From Flagellimonas myxillae (GTDB taxonomy: Bacteria > Bacteroidota > Bacteroidia > Flavobacteriales > Flavobacteriaceae), in contig NZ_JAMFLY010000003.1 of NCBI RefSeq assembly GCF_023502235.1, positions 310,001-374,000 of the forward strand: a stretch of DNA of 64,000 nt, written 5' to 3'. Under the pieces are notes generated by a model, which was not told the origin of the DNA, made no database searches, and saw only the letters and a program-made list of their open reading frames with translations. The position numbers were made by a program, and so were the translations under genes. Below, in pieces: positions 50,837 through 60,705 of this stretch (within the stretch, counting starts at the first letter, position 1; every line of letters starts with the position of its first letter).

Positions 50837-52126
50837 TTGGATACTTCGCTGATTATAATAGTACTTTCCTTACTGTTTTCGGCCTTTTTTTCCGGAATGG
50901 AAATCGCCTTTGTCTCTGCCAACCGGATTCATATTGAGATTGAGAAAAAGCAAGAGGGCTTTTTTGCCAAGGTGCTGACCTGGTTGACCGAAAAACCCTC
51001 CAAGTTTATCGCCACCATGCTTATTGGCAATAACATTGCCCTGGTGATCTACGGTTTGTTCATGGGGGATTTGCTCATGGAATGGTTTCAGACCCTATTA
51101 CCCAGCACGAGCGATTTTTTGAACGCCATGCTTACCGATTTTAGGCTACTATCCCAGACCATTATTTCCACCTTTGTTATTCTGATCACTGCCGAATTTC
51201 TCCCCAAGGTGCTTTTTCAGATTTACGCTAACACCCTGTTGAAGTTCTTTGCCATTCCGGCCTACTTTTTTTACGTGATCTTCTCTTTTATTTCATGGTT
51301 TGTGATCAAGGTTTCAGATTTTATTCTTAGGGTGTTTTTCAAAACTGAAGGCGATGAAGTACAATTGGCCTTTACCAAATTGGAATTGGGAGATTATATC
51401 ACCGAACAAATGGAAACTGTGGAAGAAGAGGATGAGGTGGATTCCGAGATCCAGATCTTTCAAAACGCGCTTGAGTTTTCTGCTGTAAAGGCGAGGGAAG
51501 TTATGGTACCACGTACCGAGATTACCGCCGTTGAACTAGATGAGACCCCTAAAAACCTCGCGAAGTTGTTCTCAGAGACTGGGTATTCCAAGATTTTGGT
51601 CTATAAGGAACACATCGATGAAATAATTGGCTATGTACATTCCTATGAGTTGTTTAAAAAGCCCAAGACCATAAAGAGCATATTGCTTCCGGTAGAGTTT
51701 GTTCCGGAAACTATGCTCATTCAGGATATCCTAAATGTACTCACAAAAAAACGGAAGAGTATGGCCGTTGTATTGGATGAATATGGGGGCACTTCCGGGA
51801 TTATGACGGTAGAAGATATTATTGAAGAATTGTTCGGGGAAATTGAGGACGAGCACGATAGCACCGATTTGCACGAAGAACAACTCAGCGAGAACGTTTA
51901 CAAGTTTTCCGCCCGCTTGGAGGTGGACTATATTAATGAGAACTATAAACTGGAGCTTCCAGAAAGCGAAGAATACGAAACTTTGGGTGGACTTATCATG
52001 AACGGAACCGGGGAAATTCCTGAGCAGGACTCCGAGATCAAGATTGACAACTTTTCATTTAGGATCTTGGAAGTGTCCAATACAAAAATCGACTTGGTGA
52101 GCGTACATGTTTTGCTTGAAGATTAA
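50837..52126 (+). CDS. CNNM/CorC-type hemolysin-family membrane protein
   Basis: A 429-residue protein. The CNNM transmembrane domain spans about 1-180, including FFSGMEIAFVSANR and FVILITAEFLPK. Two CBS domains follow at about 205-325 (MVPRTEITAVE, DEYGGTSGIMTVEDIIEELFGEI), then a CorC/HlyC C-terminal domain (YKFSARLEVDYINE...TLGGLIMNG). The family handles Mg2+/Co2+ transport or its control. The start is TTG at 50837, the only good candidate. It lies after the small two-helix gene and before the PpiD-like gene. Confidence 0.85.
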   Translation: MDTSLIIIVLSLLFSAFFSGMEIAFVSANRIHIEIEKKQEGFFAKVLTWLTEKPSKFIATMLIGNNIALVIYGLFMGDLLMEWFQTLLPSTSDFLNAMLTDFRLLSQTIISTFVILITAEFLPKVLFQIYANTLLKFFAIPAYFFYVIFSFISWFVIKVSDFILRVFFKTEGDEVQLAFTKLELGDYITEQMETVEEEDEVDSEIQIFQNALEFSAVKAREVMVPRTEITAVELDETPKNLAKLFSETGYSKILVYKEHIDEIIGYVHSYELFKKPKTIKSILLPVEFVPETMLIQDILNVLTKKRKSMAVVLDEYGGTSGIMTVEDIIEELFGEIEDEHDSTDLHEEQLSENVYKFSARLEVDYINENYKLELPESEEYETLGGLIMNGTGEIPEQDSEIKIDNFSFRILEVSNTKIDLVSVHVLLED

Positions 52127-52261
52127 CAATTTCCGACAGTTTTTGGGCTTTCCTATTTGAAAAGAAAATGGTATTTTCGCCCACTGAAATTACTGAACTC
52201 ATTTGAACTTTTTAACCAATTCGAAAAAGCTTACAGGAGTTCGCAGAAAACAAGCAGTAAA

Positions 52262-54394
52262 ATGGCAATATTAGAGAATATTAGGAAACGAACAACAGTA
52301 CTGATTTTGATTATCGGTATGGCCTTGTTCGCCTTTGTAATATCAGGAGTTTTCACTAGCAACGATTTTGCAGGAGGTGCTAAAGTGGGTTCCTCGGTGG
52401 CTGAGATAAATGGGGAAAGTATTTCCATTGACGATTTTAGACAAGAAGTGGAAGCTGCGGCAAACCTGTATGGATCAGGGATTTCTTCAAATCAATTGGT
52501 AAACCAGGTATACGACCAACAAGTACGCAAAACCATTTTGGCCCAACAATTTGAGGATCTTGGGATTGACGTTGAAAGTGACCAAATCATTGAATTTGTC
52601 CGAACTTCCGGCTTTGCCCAGCTGCCCGAATTCCAAGATGAAAATGGGATTTTTAATGAGGAGGTATTTATCAATACCGTAGCCGATTGGAAGGTAAACG
52701 ATCCCATCCGTTTTGACTGGTGGTTGAAAAGGGAAGAGTCCATTATCCAATCTGCCAAGGAACGCATCTACTTTAACCTGATCAAGGGCGGGGTTGGTGC
52801 TACGCTTGCAGAAGGTGAGTTCGATTACAAATTGGCGAATGAAAAAGTGGATATTCAGTATGTTCGGGTGCCTTATACTGCCATTGCCGATAGTACGATC
52901 CAAGTTTCCAAAGAGGATATCCAAGCGTATATCAACAATCACCCAAATGATTTTAAACAAGAGAAAGCACGGGATATTCGTTTTGTTTATTTTGAAGAAA
53001 AACCATCCTTGGAGGATGAGAACCAGGTAAAGGAGGATATCACCAACTTAATTGAGGATAAGGTTACCAATGCGGCGGATACCACCTATGTGGAAAAACA
53101 GTTCAGAAACACGGATGATATCGCTGCCTTTTTGGACAGAAGTAGAAATTCAGATACTAAATACGATAGCATTTTTAAAGCTAAAAACGAACTACCTTCC
53201 ATTGCTGCAGATACCTTGATGGCAATGTCCATTGGTGAAATCTACGGACCTTACCGCGATGGGGACTTCTTTAGAGTGACCAAGGTGTTGGACAAGAAAG
53301 CCGAGGGCTCTGTGAAGTCAAGTCACATTCTTTACGCCTACGAAGGTGCGCAGAGAGCAGGTGCCGATATAACCCGAACTAAGGAAGAAGCTGAGGCCGA
53401 GGCCAAAAAAATGTTGGTTGAAGCCAAAAAGGCCGATGCCAATTTTGCTGCGTTGGCCAGAGAACATTCAGACGACCCAACTGCGGTGCAACGATCAGGA
53501 GACATTGGTTATTTCAGGCAATCAGACCTAGGTTTGGCAGAGAACTACAGAAACTTCCTTTTTGAGAACGACCTTAACGATATAGGAATGGTAGAAACCC
53601 CATTTGGTTTCCATATCATTAAAATTGATGACAAACAGGATCTTATCCAAGTAGCCACACTTTCTCGGGAGGTTGCACCTTCGGAAGAAACCACCAATAC
53701 CTTGTTTACCGACGCCACTAAGTTTGAAATGGCGGCCATTGATGCAGAACCAGAAGCATTTGGGGATGTTGCCACGGCAAGCAGTTATGTGGTACGACCT
53801 GTGAACAAGATCAAGGAGATGGATGAAAACCTACCTGGACTTTCCACACAACGTGGTATTGTTCAGTGGGCTTTCAATGAAGATACTAAAGTTGGGGACA
53901 TTAAGCGATTTAACATCAATAATGGGTATGCTGTGGTACAGTTGACCAAAAAATACAAGGATGGTCTAATGTCACCTGAGGATGCTTCGGCCACGGCTTT
54001 GCCTAAAATCAGAAAAGAGCGTAAAGCAGAGCAGATTATTGCTGCACATTCCAATATGGATATGGATGCTTTTGCTTCAGCAAGTAATGTTGCAAAGTCC
54101 AATGCCTCTTCCTTGACCATGAAATCGCCTACGCTTCCTGGAGCAGGAAGAGAACCTTTGGTTGTGGGTACGGCTTTTGCCTTACCATTGGATGCAACTT
54201 CCGGATTGATCAAAGGGGAAACAGGGGTGTTTATGATCAAAGTGACCAAAAAAGAGGATGCGCCGAACGTGGATAACTTTAGTACTTACGCCAATACGCT
54301 AAGAACAGGTGCTTCCAATAGGGTAAATGGAGCTGTTTATAATGCCCTTAAAGAAGGCGCTGAGGTAGAAGATAAGCGGGCTATTTTTTATTAA
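52262..54394 (+). CDS. PpiD-like membrane-anchored peptidyl-prolyl isomerase/chaperone
   Basis: About 710 residues. MAILENIRKRTTVLILIIGMALFAFVISGVF is the single N-terminal anchor. A SurA_N-type chaperone region follows (VAEINGESISIDDFRQEVE), then a parvulin domain at about 340-450 (VKSSHILYAYEG...NFAALAREHSDDPTAVQRSGDIGYF and ETPFGFHIIKI). It helps fold outer-membrane and periplasmic proteins, in line with its envelope neighbours. The frame extends upstream to 52157, but ATG at 52262 matches the family start. A strong terminator follows. Confidence 0.88.
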   Translation: MAILENIRKRTTVLILIIGMALFAFVISGVFTSNDFAGGAKVGSSVAEINGESISIDDFRQEVEAAANLYGSGISSNQLVNQVYDQQVRKTILAQQFEDLGIDVESDQIIEFVRTSGFAQLPEFQDENGIFNEEVFINTVADWKVNDPIRFDWWLKREESIIQSAKERIYFNLIKGGVGATLAEGEFDYKLANEKVDIQYVRVPYTAIADSTIQVSKEDIQAYINNHPNDFKQEKARDIRFVYFEEKPSLEDENQVKEDITNLIEDKVTNAADTTYVEKQFRNTDDIAAFLDRSRNSDTKYDSIFKAKNELPSIAADTLMAMSIGEIYGPYRDGDFFRVTKVLDKKAEGSVKSSHILYAYEGAQRAGADITRTKEEAEAEAKKMLVEAKKADANFAALAREHSDDPTAVQRSGDIGYFRQSDLGLAENYRNFLFENDLNDIGMVETPFGFHIIKIDDKQDLIQVATLSREVAPSEETTNTLFTDATKFEMAAIDAEPEAFGDVATASSYVVRPVNKIKEMDENLPGLSTQRGIVQWAFNEDTKVGDIKRFNINNGYAVVQLTKKYKDGLMSPEDASATALPKIRKERKAEQIIAAHSNMDMDAFASASNVAKSNASSLTMKSPTLPGAGREPLVVGTAFALPLDATSGLIKGETGVFMIKVTKKEDAPNVDNFSTYANTLRTGASNRVNGAVYNALKEGAEVEDKRAIFY

Positions 54395-54420
54395 GAGTCA
54401 ACGACCGACCATAAAATTGA

Positions 54421-54447
54421 AAAGCCTCCCAATGGGAGGCTTTTTTT
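54421..54447 (+). terminator. Rho-independent terminator after the PpiD-like gene
   Basis: A 10-bp stem AAAGCCTCCC (54421-54430) with GGGAGGCTTT (54434-54443), AAT loop, followed by further T residues. It closes the plus-strand block that starts at coaX. The A-rich left side could also serve transcripts from the convergent minus-strand operon. Confidence 0.88.
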
Positions 54448-54532
54448 GTTTAAACTTGATTCTACCTAGAATCCTAAATTGTTTGTGATTTAAAACCCTT
54501 TGGAGTTAAGTCTCCAGAAACCTGACATTTCA

Positions 54533-55411
54533 TTAATCACATTGGTTAAGTAATTCCCCTACCGTAGGTGTTGGGCCTTCATCCAAAACCACATTGTCAT
54601 TTGGGTCTGTTAAGGTGTATACGTTTTCTTCTTCCCAATCTCCAGAGGTATATGTCCAAGTAAACACGTAGGTGCCTTCTGGAACTGTAATGGTTTCTGT
54701 TTGGGTAGTCCCAGACTCACTGGAAACTGAATAGGTGGTTAAGACCCCATCCATATTGACAGTAATGGTTCCACCGTTCCAACCATCGCCATAAAGATCT
54801 TGCATGTCAAGCACCCAATCCCCTGGGGTTGGCGCATCAAGGCACACAATGGATGAGGTATAATCTAAAGGGGATCTAAAAAAGAGTTCTCCACGCACAC
54901 TATCCCCGGTATTGGACGAGTTGAAAACAGTGCCATCTGTCATTGTGATGACAATGGAGAAGATTATCAGATCGCCTCCTTCAATATCAGTGTCATCTAA
55001 ATTTAACGCAGCAAATATTTCATCAGCGGTTAATTCATAGGTCTTTTCCGGAAAACCATTGGAATTAACGGATAGCGATGAAACATTGACTGTTTCTATC
55101 AACACTGGAGCAATTGAAAAATCATCTTCGGTATCTGGATCACCATCTGTGGAGTTGTCTTGAAAGGCTATGCTAAAGTCCAAAGTAGCCACTTCACTAA
55201 TATCTCGAGAGACTACCTCTCCGGTAATGGAATAACTGGAAACTACAAAGCCATCATTCTTATTAAAAATACCCCCATTTTCAATGTTTCTGAAATATGC
55301 GCCATGCTGCAGTTCTGGAGCATGCAAATAGGTTGTTTTATCTTCATCTTCACAGGCACCAAGTGCTGCGAACATCAATGCTAAGGCAAAAATCTTATGT
55401 ATATTTTTCAT
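54533..55411 (-). CDS. Surface lipoprotein of the SusCD locus
   Basis: A 292-residue lipoprotein with lipobox LGACE (Cys20). The first ~180 residues are beta-rich and acidic. The C-terminal part (WVLDMQDLYGDGWNGGTITV...EGTYVFTWTYTSGDWEEENVYTL) is a Ca-binding-like beta-sandwich seen in extracellular Bacteroidota proteins. It sits third after SusC and SusD with 10 bp to SusD, the place of SusE/SusF-type ligand-binding proteins. No enzyme motif is visible. Confidence 0.75.
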   Translation of the reverse strand: MKNIHKIFALALMFAALGACEDEDKTTYLHAPELQHGAYFRNIENGGIFNKNDGFVVSSYSITGEVVSRDISEVATLDFSIAFQDNSTDGDPDTEDDFSIAPVLIETVNVSSLSVNSNGFPEKTYELTADEIFAALNLDDTDIEGGDLIIFSIVITMTDGTVFNSSNTGDSVRGELFFRSPLDYTSSIVCLDAPTPGDWVLDMQDLYGDGWNGGTITVNMDGVLTTYSVSSESGTTQTETITVPEGTYVFTWTYTSGDWEEENVYTLTDPNDNVVLDEGPTPTVGELLNQCD

Positions 55412-55421
55412 GGTTGTGTTT

Positions 55422-57128
55422 TTAAAAGTCTAAATCTGCAGTATCCAAATCCCAAAAGACTTTAACCGCTTGGTTGGCCTTGGGTTCTATATTGGGATTG
55501 TTGTCTATGGCCACTGAAGGATATTTGAATGACCTAATAAAAGATCCTGAGTTTTCCAATTGGGTGGGGGTCATATCCAAGGGCATGCCCGTTCTTCTAT
55601 AGTTGTTGTAGGCTTCTACCACATTGCCCCAACTGGCAATATAGGCCTGGGTCATGATGATATTTAGTCTTTCCTCGTCGCTTTCGGCACCAACATAATC
55701 CGTCAAGATTTCTTGAACGTAGATATTAAGATCCTCATCGGTTGGTGCAAAAGTGCTTCCGGCTGTATTGGGATCAAAGTTCACTACTTTGTTTAAGGAG
55801 GACCAAATACCTTCTCTCAGCATTTCTATGTCATTGTCAGAGGTGCCCAAGGTCAATGCGGCTTCTGCTCTTATGAAATACACAAAGGAGGTTAACAACA
55901 ATGGATTTATTCCTGCGCCTCCCATACCTGAGGAGATGCCCACGGCCTCAAACGCATTGTTGTCAAATTTTCCGCCTATGGGGTAAGTTCCCCAGGTAGT
56001 AATTTTATCAGAGTCTGAAGGGAGCCCTTGCGCATCCCCGTGTATTCTACCCCAGTACCCGTCTCCAATGGAAGTACAAAAAGCATCCACACCTTGGGTG
56101 TAATGGGTTGGGAAACTTTCCGCCAAACAGGGAAAATCAAAGATGCCTTGAGCAGTTTCTGGAGGGAATTCATCTACTTGTCTGTAAAAATAATAGCGCG
56201 TTCTGGGATCTGGGCCAGATGCAAAACCATTCACCATCAAGTTCATGAAGTACATGTTCATATATTCTCCGCTAGGGGTGTTTTGGTAATTGTTAATAAA
56301 CTGGGGATGCCTAACATCTGGGGCAGATGCATTAGTACCATAATAAACGGCGAAATCCTCATTACTTGGTTCATCAAGGCTATTAGTGCCATCTATTAAA
56401 TCCCCCTCTGCCAAAAGTGCGTTGATACCTGCAAGTGAAGCATTGGGGTCTACCAATCTGGTGTTGTTATATATTCTAAGTTTGAGTGTTTTGGCCAAGG
56501 TGGCCCATTTGGTCGTGTCCCCAAAGTAGAAGATGTCCCCAGTTGCCGGAATACTGGTAGCAGGTGCCAGAGCTAAATTATCAATGGCTTCATCCAGTAG
56601 GTTTAATGCCACATTATATACTTCTGCATCATCATCCAAAGAGGCATTAAGTTCTTCTGAACCTTGAAATGCCGTGGAATAGGGAACATCTCCAAAATAG
56701 TCTACTAATGTGGTCAATGTATAGGATTCCAGTATCTGGGCTACACCTTTATGATGATACAGTTCAATCTCATCGGACAAGTTTTTAATGGTTTGGATAT
56801 CTGAAAGGTGTCCGCCATAGGCTTGTCGCCAAACGTCGTCAAAATCGCCAGGCTGAAAAGCATTTTCGTATAATGGCCCATACATATGCAGCATTCGGAC
56901 CACTTCCATTCCAGCCTCAAACCCAATTCGGTTGTCTTCATCTTCTTCACCCAACCATTTTGAAAAATTGAGCATGGCTCCATTGAGCAAAAGATTAATA
57001 TCGGAATTGGCTGGAGTAGCTGTATTGGGATTTTCGTTCACATCCAATTCAATGGATTCACAAGCCCCAAGACCTATCAACAGCGATAGTGCAATTAGGG
57101 CAGTAGATTTCTTATATATTGTTTTCAT
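55422..57128 (-). CDS. SusD/RagB-family nutrient-binding lipoprotein
   Basis: About 568 residues with lipobox GLGAC (Cys23). It contains ESIELDVNENPNTATP near the start, a helical TPR-like body (WRQAYGGHLSDIQTIKNLSD, EAYNNYRRTGMP) and the C-terminal SFIRSFKYPSVAIDNNPN. This is the SusD_2/SusD-like arrangement that caps the SusC pore on the outer face. It starts 10 bp after susC; a longer frame to 57152 overlaps susC, but ATG at 57128 begins the lipoprotein signal. The ligand is unknown. Confidence 0.9.
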   Translation of the reverse strand: MKTIYKKSTALIALSLLIGLGACESIELDVNENPNTATPANSDINLLLNGAMLNFSKWLGEEDEDNRIGFEAGMEVVRMLHMYGPLYENAFQPGDFDDVWRQAYGGHLSDIQTIKNLSDEIELYHHKGVAQILESYTLTTLVDYFGDVPYSTAFQGSEELNASLDDDAEVYNVALNLLDEAIDNLALAPATSIPATGDIFYFGDTTKWATLAKTLKLRIYNNTRLVDPNASLAGINALLAEGDLIDGTNSLDEPSNEDFAVYYGTNASAPDVRHPQFINNYQNTPSGEYMNMYFMNLMVNGFASGPDPRTRYYFYRQVDEFPPETAQGIFDFPCLAESFPTHYTQGVDAFCTSIGDGYWGRIHGDAQGLPSDSDKITTWGTYPIGGKFDNNAFEAVGISSGMGGAGINPLLLTSFVYFIRAEAALTLGTSDNDIEMLREGIWSSLNKVVNFDPNTAGSTFAPTDEDLNIYVQEILTDYVGAESDEERLNIIMTQAYIASWGNVVEAYNNYRRTGMPLDMTPTQLENSGSFIRSFKYPSVAIDNNPNIEPKANQAVKVFWDLDTADLDF

Positions 57129-57138
57129 GTTTGTTTTT

Positions 57139-60100
57139 TTAGAATGATGCACGAACTGTTAAACCATATCTCTTTGCTGTGGGTCCGGTCAACAGATCAA
57201 AACCTCTTGAGTTGCCCACCCCTTCACTGGATACAGAAGGATCAAAATTGATAGAGTCAGGGAAGTTGAATGCCTTGAACCACATATTATTTCCTGTTGC
57301 CGTAATGGTAACATTACCAAAGGGAGTATTGTCCAGTGTTTTTTTGGATAGGGAATAGGATAACGATACTTCTCGGAGCCTTAAATGCGTGGCATCATAA
57401 ATTCTGAACTCATCTTCTCCGAGATTTTCCCAATAATGGTCATTTTGGGTAATTTGGATGTCATTGGGAGTACCATCTTGTTTAACACCAGGAGCGATGA
57501 CGGGTATGGTTCTATCGAAATCCGTTTCCCCTGCCAAACCTCTTATAGTTAAAGCAGTGGCTGTGGCTGAATACATATCTCCGCCATGTTGATAATTCCA
57601 CTGCATGCCCCAAGTGAAATTCTTGTAGGTCAAGGTATTAATCAAAGTGCCCTGCCAATCAGGGTTTGGATCGCCAATAATATCCAATTTGTCCTCATCC
57701 AAGTAAAGTCCATCGGCACCAACAACGGGGTTGCCATTGTCGTCTCTTTGGATTGGAGTACCGACGATAACATTATAGGGTTGTCCTTGTACAGCAAAAT
57801 TCCCTAGATTGGAGTAGGGCCCGGATAGGAAAAGTTGGTCTTCCTCACCACCTGGGAGTTCAGTGACTGTACTTTCATAGGCATCAAAATTGGCGATGAA
57901 ATTCCATCGAAAATTATCTGTAAGTACCGGTGTAATGTTAAATCCAGCTTCAAAACCTTTGGTTTCCAGCTTTCCTGCGTTTACGGCAGTCACCGTGTAG
58001 CCAGATGCCGGATCCAATCTTCTGTCCAAAATTTGGTCCGTGGCCTCTTTGGAATAAACGCTTCCTTCCAAACCAAATCGGTTGTTAAAAGCTTTCAAAT
58101 CCATTCCTAGTTCCAATTCAGAGACCAATTCCGGTTTAAGGTTGGGATTTCCAAGCCTATTGACACCGCTATCATTTATGTTTATTGGACTACCATTCAT
58201 ATTGACGGTATTTCCATTGGCGTCTAGCCAAGCTTTGGCGGCCACGCCTAACCTATCTCCAGTAACATAAGGGCTGGCAAAGTTTGCTGAACTTCCATAC
58301 CCAAACCTCAACTTTAAATAGTTTAAGCCATTTTTACTTTGCAATCCATCAAAAGCCGCTGTTGGGATAAAGGAAATACTAGCACTGGGATAGGCAATGC
58401 TATTGTTCCCCGTTTCGTGAGTGGAGGACCAATCGTTTCTTCCAGATATGTTTAAGTACGCGAAGCTGTTAATACCCAAGGTGGCTGACATATATGCACC
58501 AAAAACGTTTTCTTGTTCCTGATAGAGGCTGGTACCTACCCTGTCCTCAAAATTGTTGGCAAAGAAGGCTCCATAGATTAATTGCCTGTTGTATTGAACA
58601 GAGGACGAGGTCAAGGTGTTCCTTCTAGCATTGGCTCCAGCAGTAACACTTAGATTCAGTTTGTCGGAGAAATCCTTGTCATAGTTGAGTAAAATTGAAT
58701 GGTCCCATATTTTACCGGTGTACCTGGATTCATAATAGAGACCATTGGGTAGGTATACCCCACCTTTGTTTACTTTAAAAGAGGATGTCTCGTTGTATCC
58801 GTCAAAACCGGTTCTCCAAGTAACGGAAAGAGCATCATCGAATTGGTAAGTTCCGGACATGGAGAAAAAAGTCCGATCGGTAACTTCCTCGTCGATTTCG
58901 TTTTCAGCGGTCCATCTGGGATTTTGAATACTATTGTTGGATCTATAATAAACGCTTCTCCGTAAATCATCTTCATAGGGGAGGCCCATTAAGTCAACTG
59001 ACCTAGGTGTATACAATACATTGGCAAAAATTCCGGATCCTCCAGCTGCTAAATTTGCAGAGCCGGTACTTGCCGCATTGGGGGGATTTCTTTTATCAGT
59101 ATTGGCATAACTCATTGTACCGTTAAAGGTGAATTTGTTGGATAGCTTAACCGTCCCACCTACGTTAAAGTTGTTACGCCTTAATGTGTTGTTTGGGGTA
59201 AACCCCTTTTGATCGCTATTGGAATAGCTTAGGTTAAAACGGCCATTTTCAGTAGCCTTGGAGACATTGATATTGTTGATTGCCGTATAACCTGGTTTAA
59301 AGAATCTATCCACACTATTATAGGCTTGGTATGGGTAGGAGGTGTTCCCGGCAAATTGAGGAAAGAATTGATCAAATGTCCCTCCACCAGTTTGAACGCT
59401 ATTGTATGCATTACCGGAATATGGATGTAGAATTAGCTCACCGGTAAGTTCAGAGCCCCAGTTACTAAATGCCTTGCCTCTACTTTGCTGCCATCCATTA
59501 CCGTATCTATTCTGATAATCGGGAGTAGAGGATATTTTTTCAAAGAAGTAGGACGAACTAACGGATACTTCCATTTTGTCTTGGGAAAGACTACCTCCGC
59601 CTGCCTTTGTGGTTATGAGAATTACTCCGTTACGACCTTGCTCTCCGTACAGGACAGTTGCACTTAGACCTTTTAGAACACTTAAACTGGAAATATTGTT
59701 GGGGTCTAGATCCAACAATCTGCTAGCCGAATTGTTCCCTGACTCACTGGTTGAAAAGGTACTGGTTTCATTAGTGTCGTTGGAAAAAGGAACCCCGTCA
59801 ACTATGATAAGGGGTTGGTTACTGCCTGTCATGGTCGAGAACCCTCTAATGGTAATATTGGTTCCACTACCGGCCAGACCGCTTCCTCCTAAGATGTTGA
59901 CCCCAGCTACTTGACCCGATAAGGCACGGGCTACATCCGTTTCGGGACGCTCGGTAATATCTTCCCCTTTTAAGGTGGTAACGGCGTATCCCAGGGCTTT
60001 TTTCTCTCTTTTCACACCTTGGGCGGTGACCACAACTTCTTCCAGGGCTTGGGCATCCTCCTGCATTTGTACATTGATGAGGTTGCTAGCGCCTATGGTT

Positions 60101-60348
60101 AGGCGAACGTCCTGTTGCCCCAAATAAGAAAACAACAGGGTTTGACCTTGACTGGCTGTGATGGTGTATTTACCGTCAAAGTCGGTTTGGGTGCCATTTT
60201 GGGTTTCGGGAACCACAATGTTGACACCCGGAAGGGGTAGCCCCAATTGGTCGGTAACAGTGCCCGACACGGTTTTTTCTTGTGCTAGTACCGTCGTACA
60301 AAGGCAGAGCAATGGCACTAGCATCATCCATAGAGTTTTAGATTTCAT
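57139..60348 (-). CDS. SusC/RagA-family TonB-linked outer-membrane transporter
   Basis: A 1069-residue transporter. Signal peptide, then a carboxypeptidase-like beta domain (VSGTVTDQLGLPLPGVNIVV...TDFDGKYTI), a TonB-box region (EEVVVTAQGVKREKK), a plug (VARALSGQVAGVNI...GTNITIRGFSTM) and a long 22-strand barrel ending GLTVRASF. It moves a ligand across the outer membrane using TonB. It leads the minus-strand operon with SusD and a lipoprotein. No hydrolase is encoded beside it, so the ligand may not be a complex glycan. Confidence 0.95.
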   Translation of the reverse strand: MKSKTLWMMLVPLLCLCTTVLAQEKTVSGTVTDQLGLPLPGVNIVVPETQNGTQTDFDGKYTITASQGQTLLFSYLGQQDVRLTIGASNLINVQMQEDAQALEEVVVTAQGVKREKKALGYAVTTLKGEDITERPETDVARALSGQVAGVNILGGSGLAGSGTNITIRGFSTMTGSNQPLIIVDGVPFSNDTNETSTFSTSESGNNSASRLLDLDPNNISSLSVLKGLSATVLYGEQGRNGVILITTKAGGGSLSQDKMEVSVSSSYFFEKISSTPDYQNRYGNGWQQSRGKAFSNWGSELTGELILHPYSGNAYNSVQTGGGTFDQFFPQFAGNTSYPYQAYNSVDRFFKPGYTAINNINVSKATENGRFNLSYSNSDQKGFTPNNTLRRNNFNVGGTVKLSNKFTFNGTMSYANTDKRNPPNAASTGSANLAAGGSGIFANVLYTPRSVDLMGLPYEDDLRRSVYYRSNNSIQNPRWTAENEIDEEVTDRTFFSMSGTYQFDDALSVTWRTGFDGYNETSSFKVNKGGVYLPNGLYYESRYTGKIWDHSILLNYDKDFSDKLNLSVTAGANARRNTLTSSSVQYNRQLIYGAFFANNFEDRVGTSLYQEQENVFGAYMSATLGINSFAYLNISGRNDWSSTHETGNNSIAYPSASISFIPTAAFDGLQSKNGLNYLKLRFGYGSSANFASPYVTGDRLGVAAKAWLDANGNTVNMNGSPININDSGVNRLGNPNLKPELVSELELGMDLKAFNNRFGLEGSVYSKEATDQILDRRLDPASGYTVTAVNAGKLETKGFEAGFNITPVLTDNFRWNFIANFDAYESTVTELPGGEEDQLFLSGPYSNLGNFAVQGQPYNVIVGTPIQRDDNGNPVVGADGLYLDEDKLDIIGDPNPDWQGTLINTLTYKNFTWGMQWNYQHGGDMYSATATALTIRGLAGETDFDRTIPVIAPGVKQDGTPNDIQITQNDHYWENLGEDEFRIYDATHLRLREVSLSYSLSKKTLDNTPFGNVTITATGNNMWFKAFNFPDSINFDPSVSSEGVGNSRGFDLLTGPTAKRYGLTVRASF

Positions 60349-60705
60349 AAATAATAATTAAGAGTTAGTTCAAGCAACCCATCACACAGGAGAAAACTCT
60401 TTATTTGGGCTAATTCAAATAATCTTCCAGATGAAAAACAAAGCCTTGTTATAGGGGAAGAAAAGTTTTAGCTCCTGCGCTGAAGATTGCCGAGCAAAAA
60501 AAGCAAAAGGAAATACGGATTTTGTTAGCGCTTAAAAACCTTTACACAATTCCCGATGAAGATTTACACGGGGTCAATGGCGCTGAAAACCAGATTGTAT
60601 TGTGTAATCGATAAATCGGGATCTTGGAATTTTATATCCCATTATTTTTTGTCCTTACCTTAGGTTAGGACCGATTGAGAAGTTCGATGGATAAAACAAC
60701 CCACC
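60349..60705. other. Gap upstream of the SusC operon
   Basis: This 357-bp region must hold the promoter of the SusC-SusD-lipoprotein operon and the 3' end of the AraC-regulator transcript. I found no exact TAnnTTTG element, no strong terminator and no ORF of note on either strand. Confidence 0.5.
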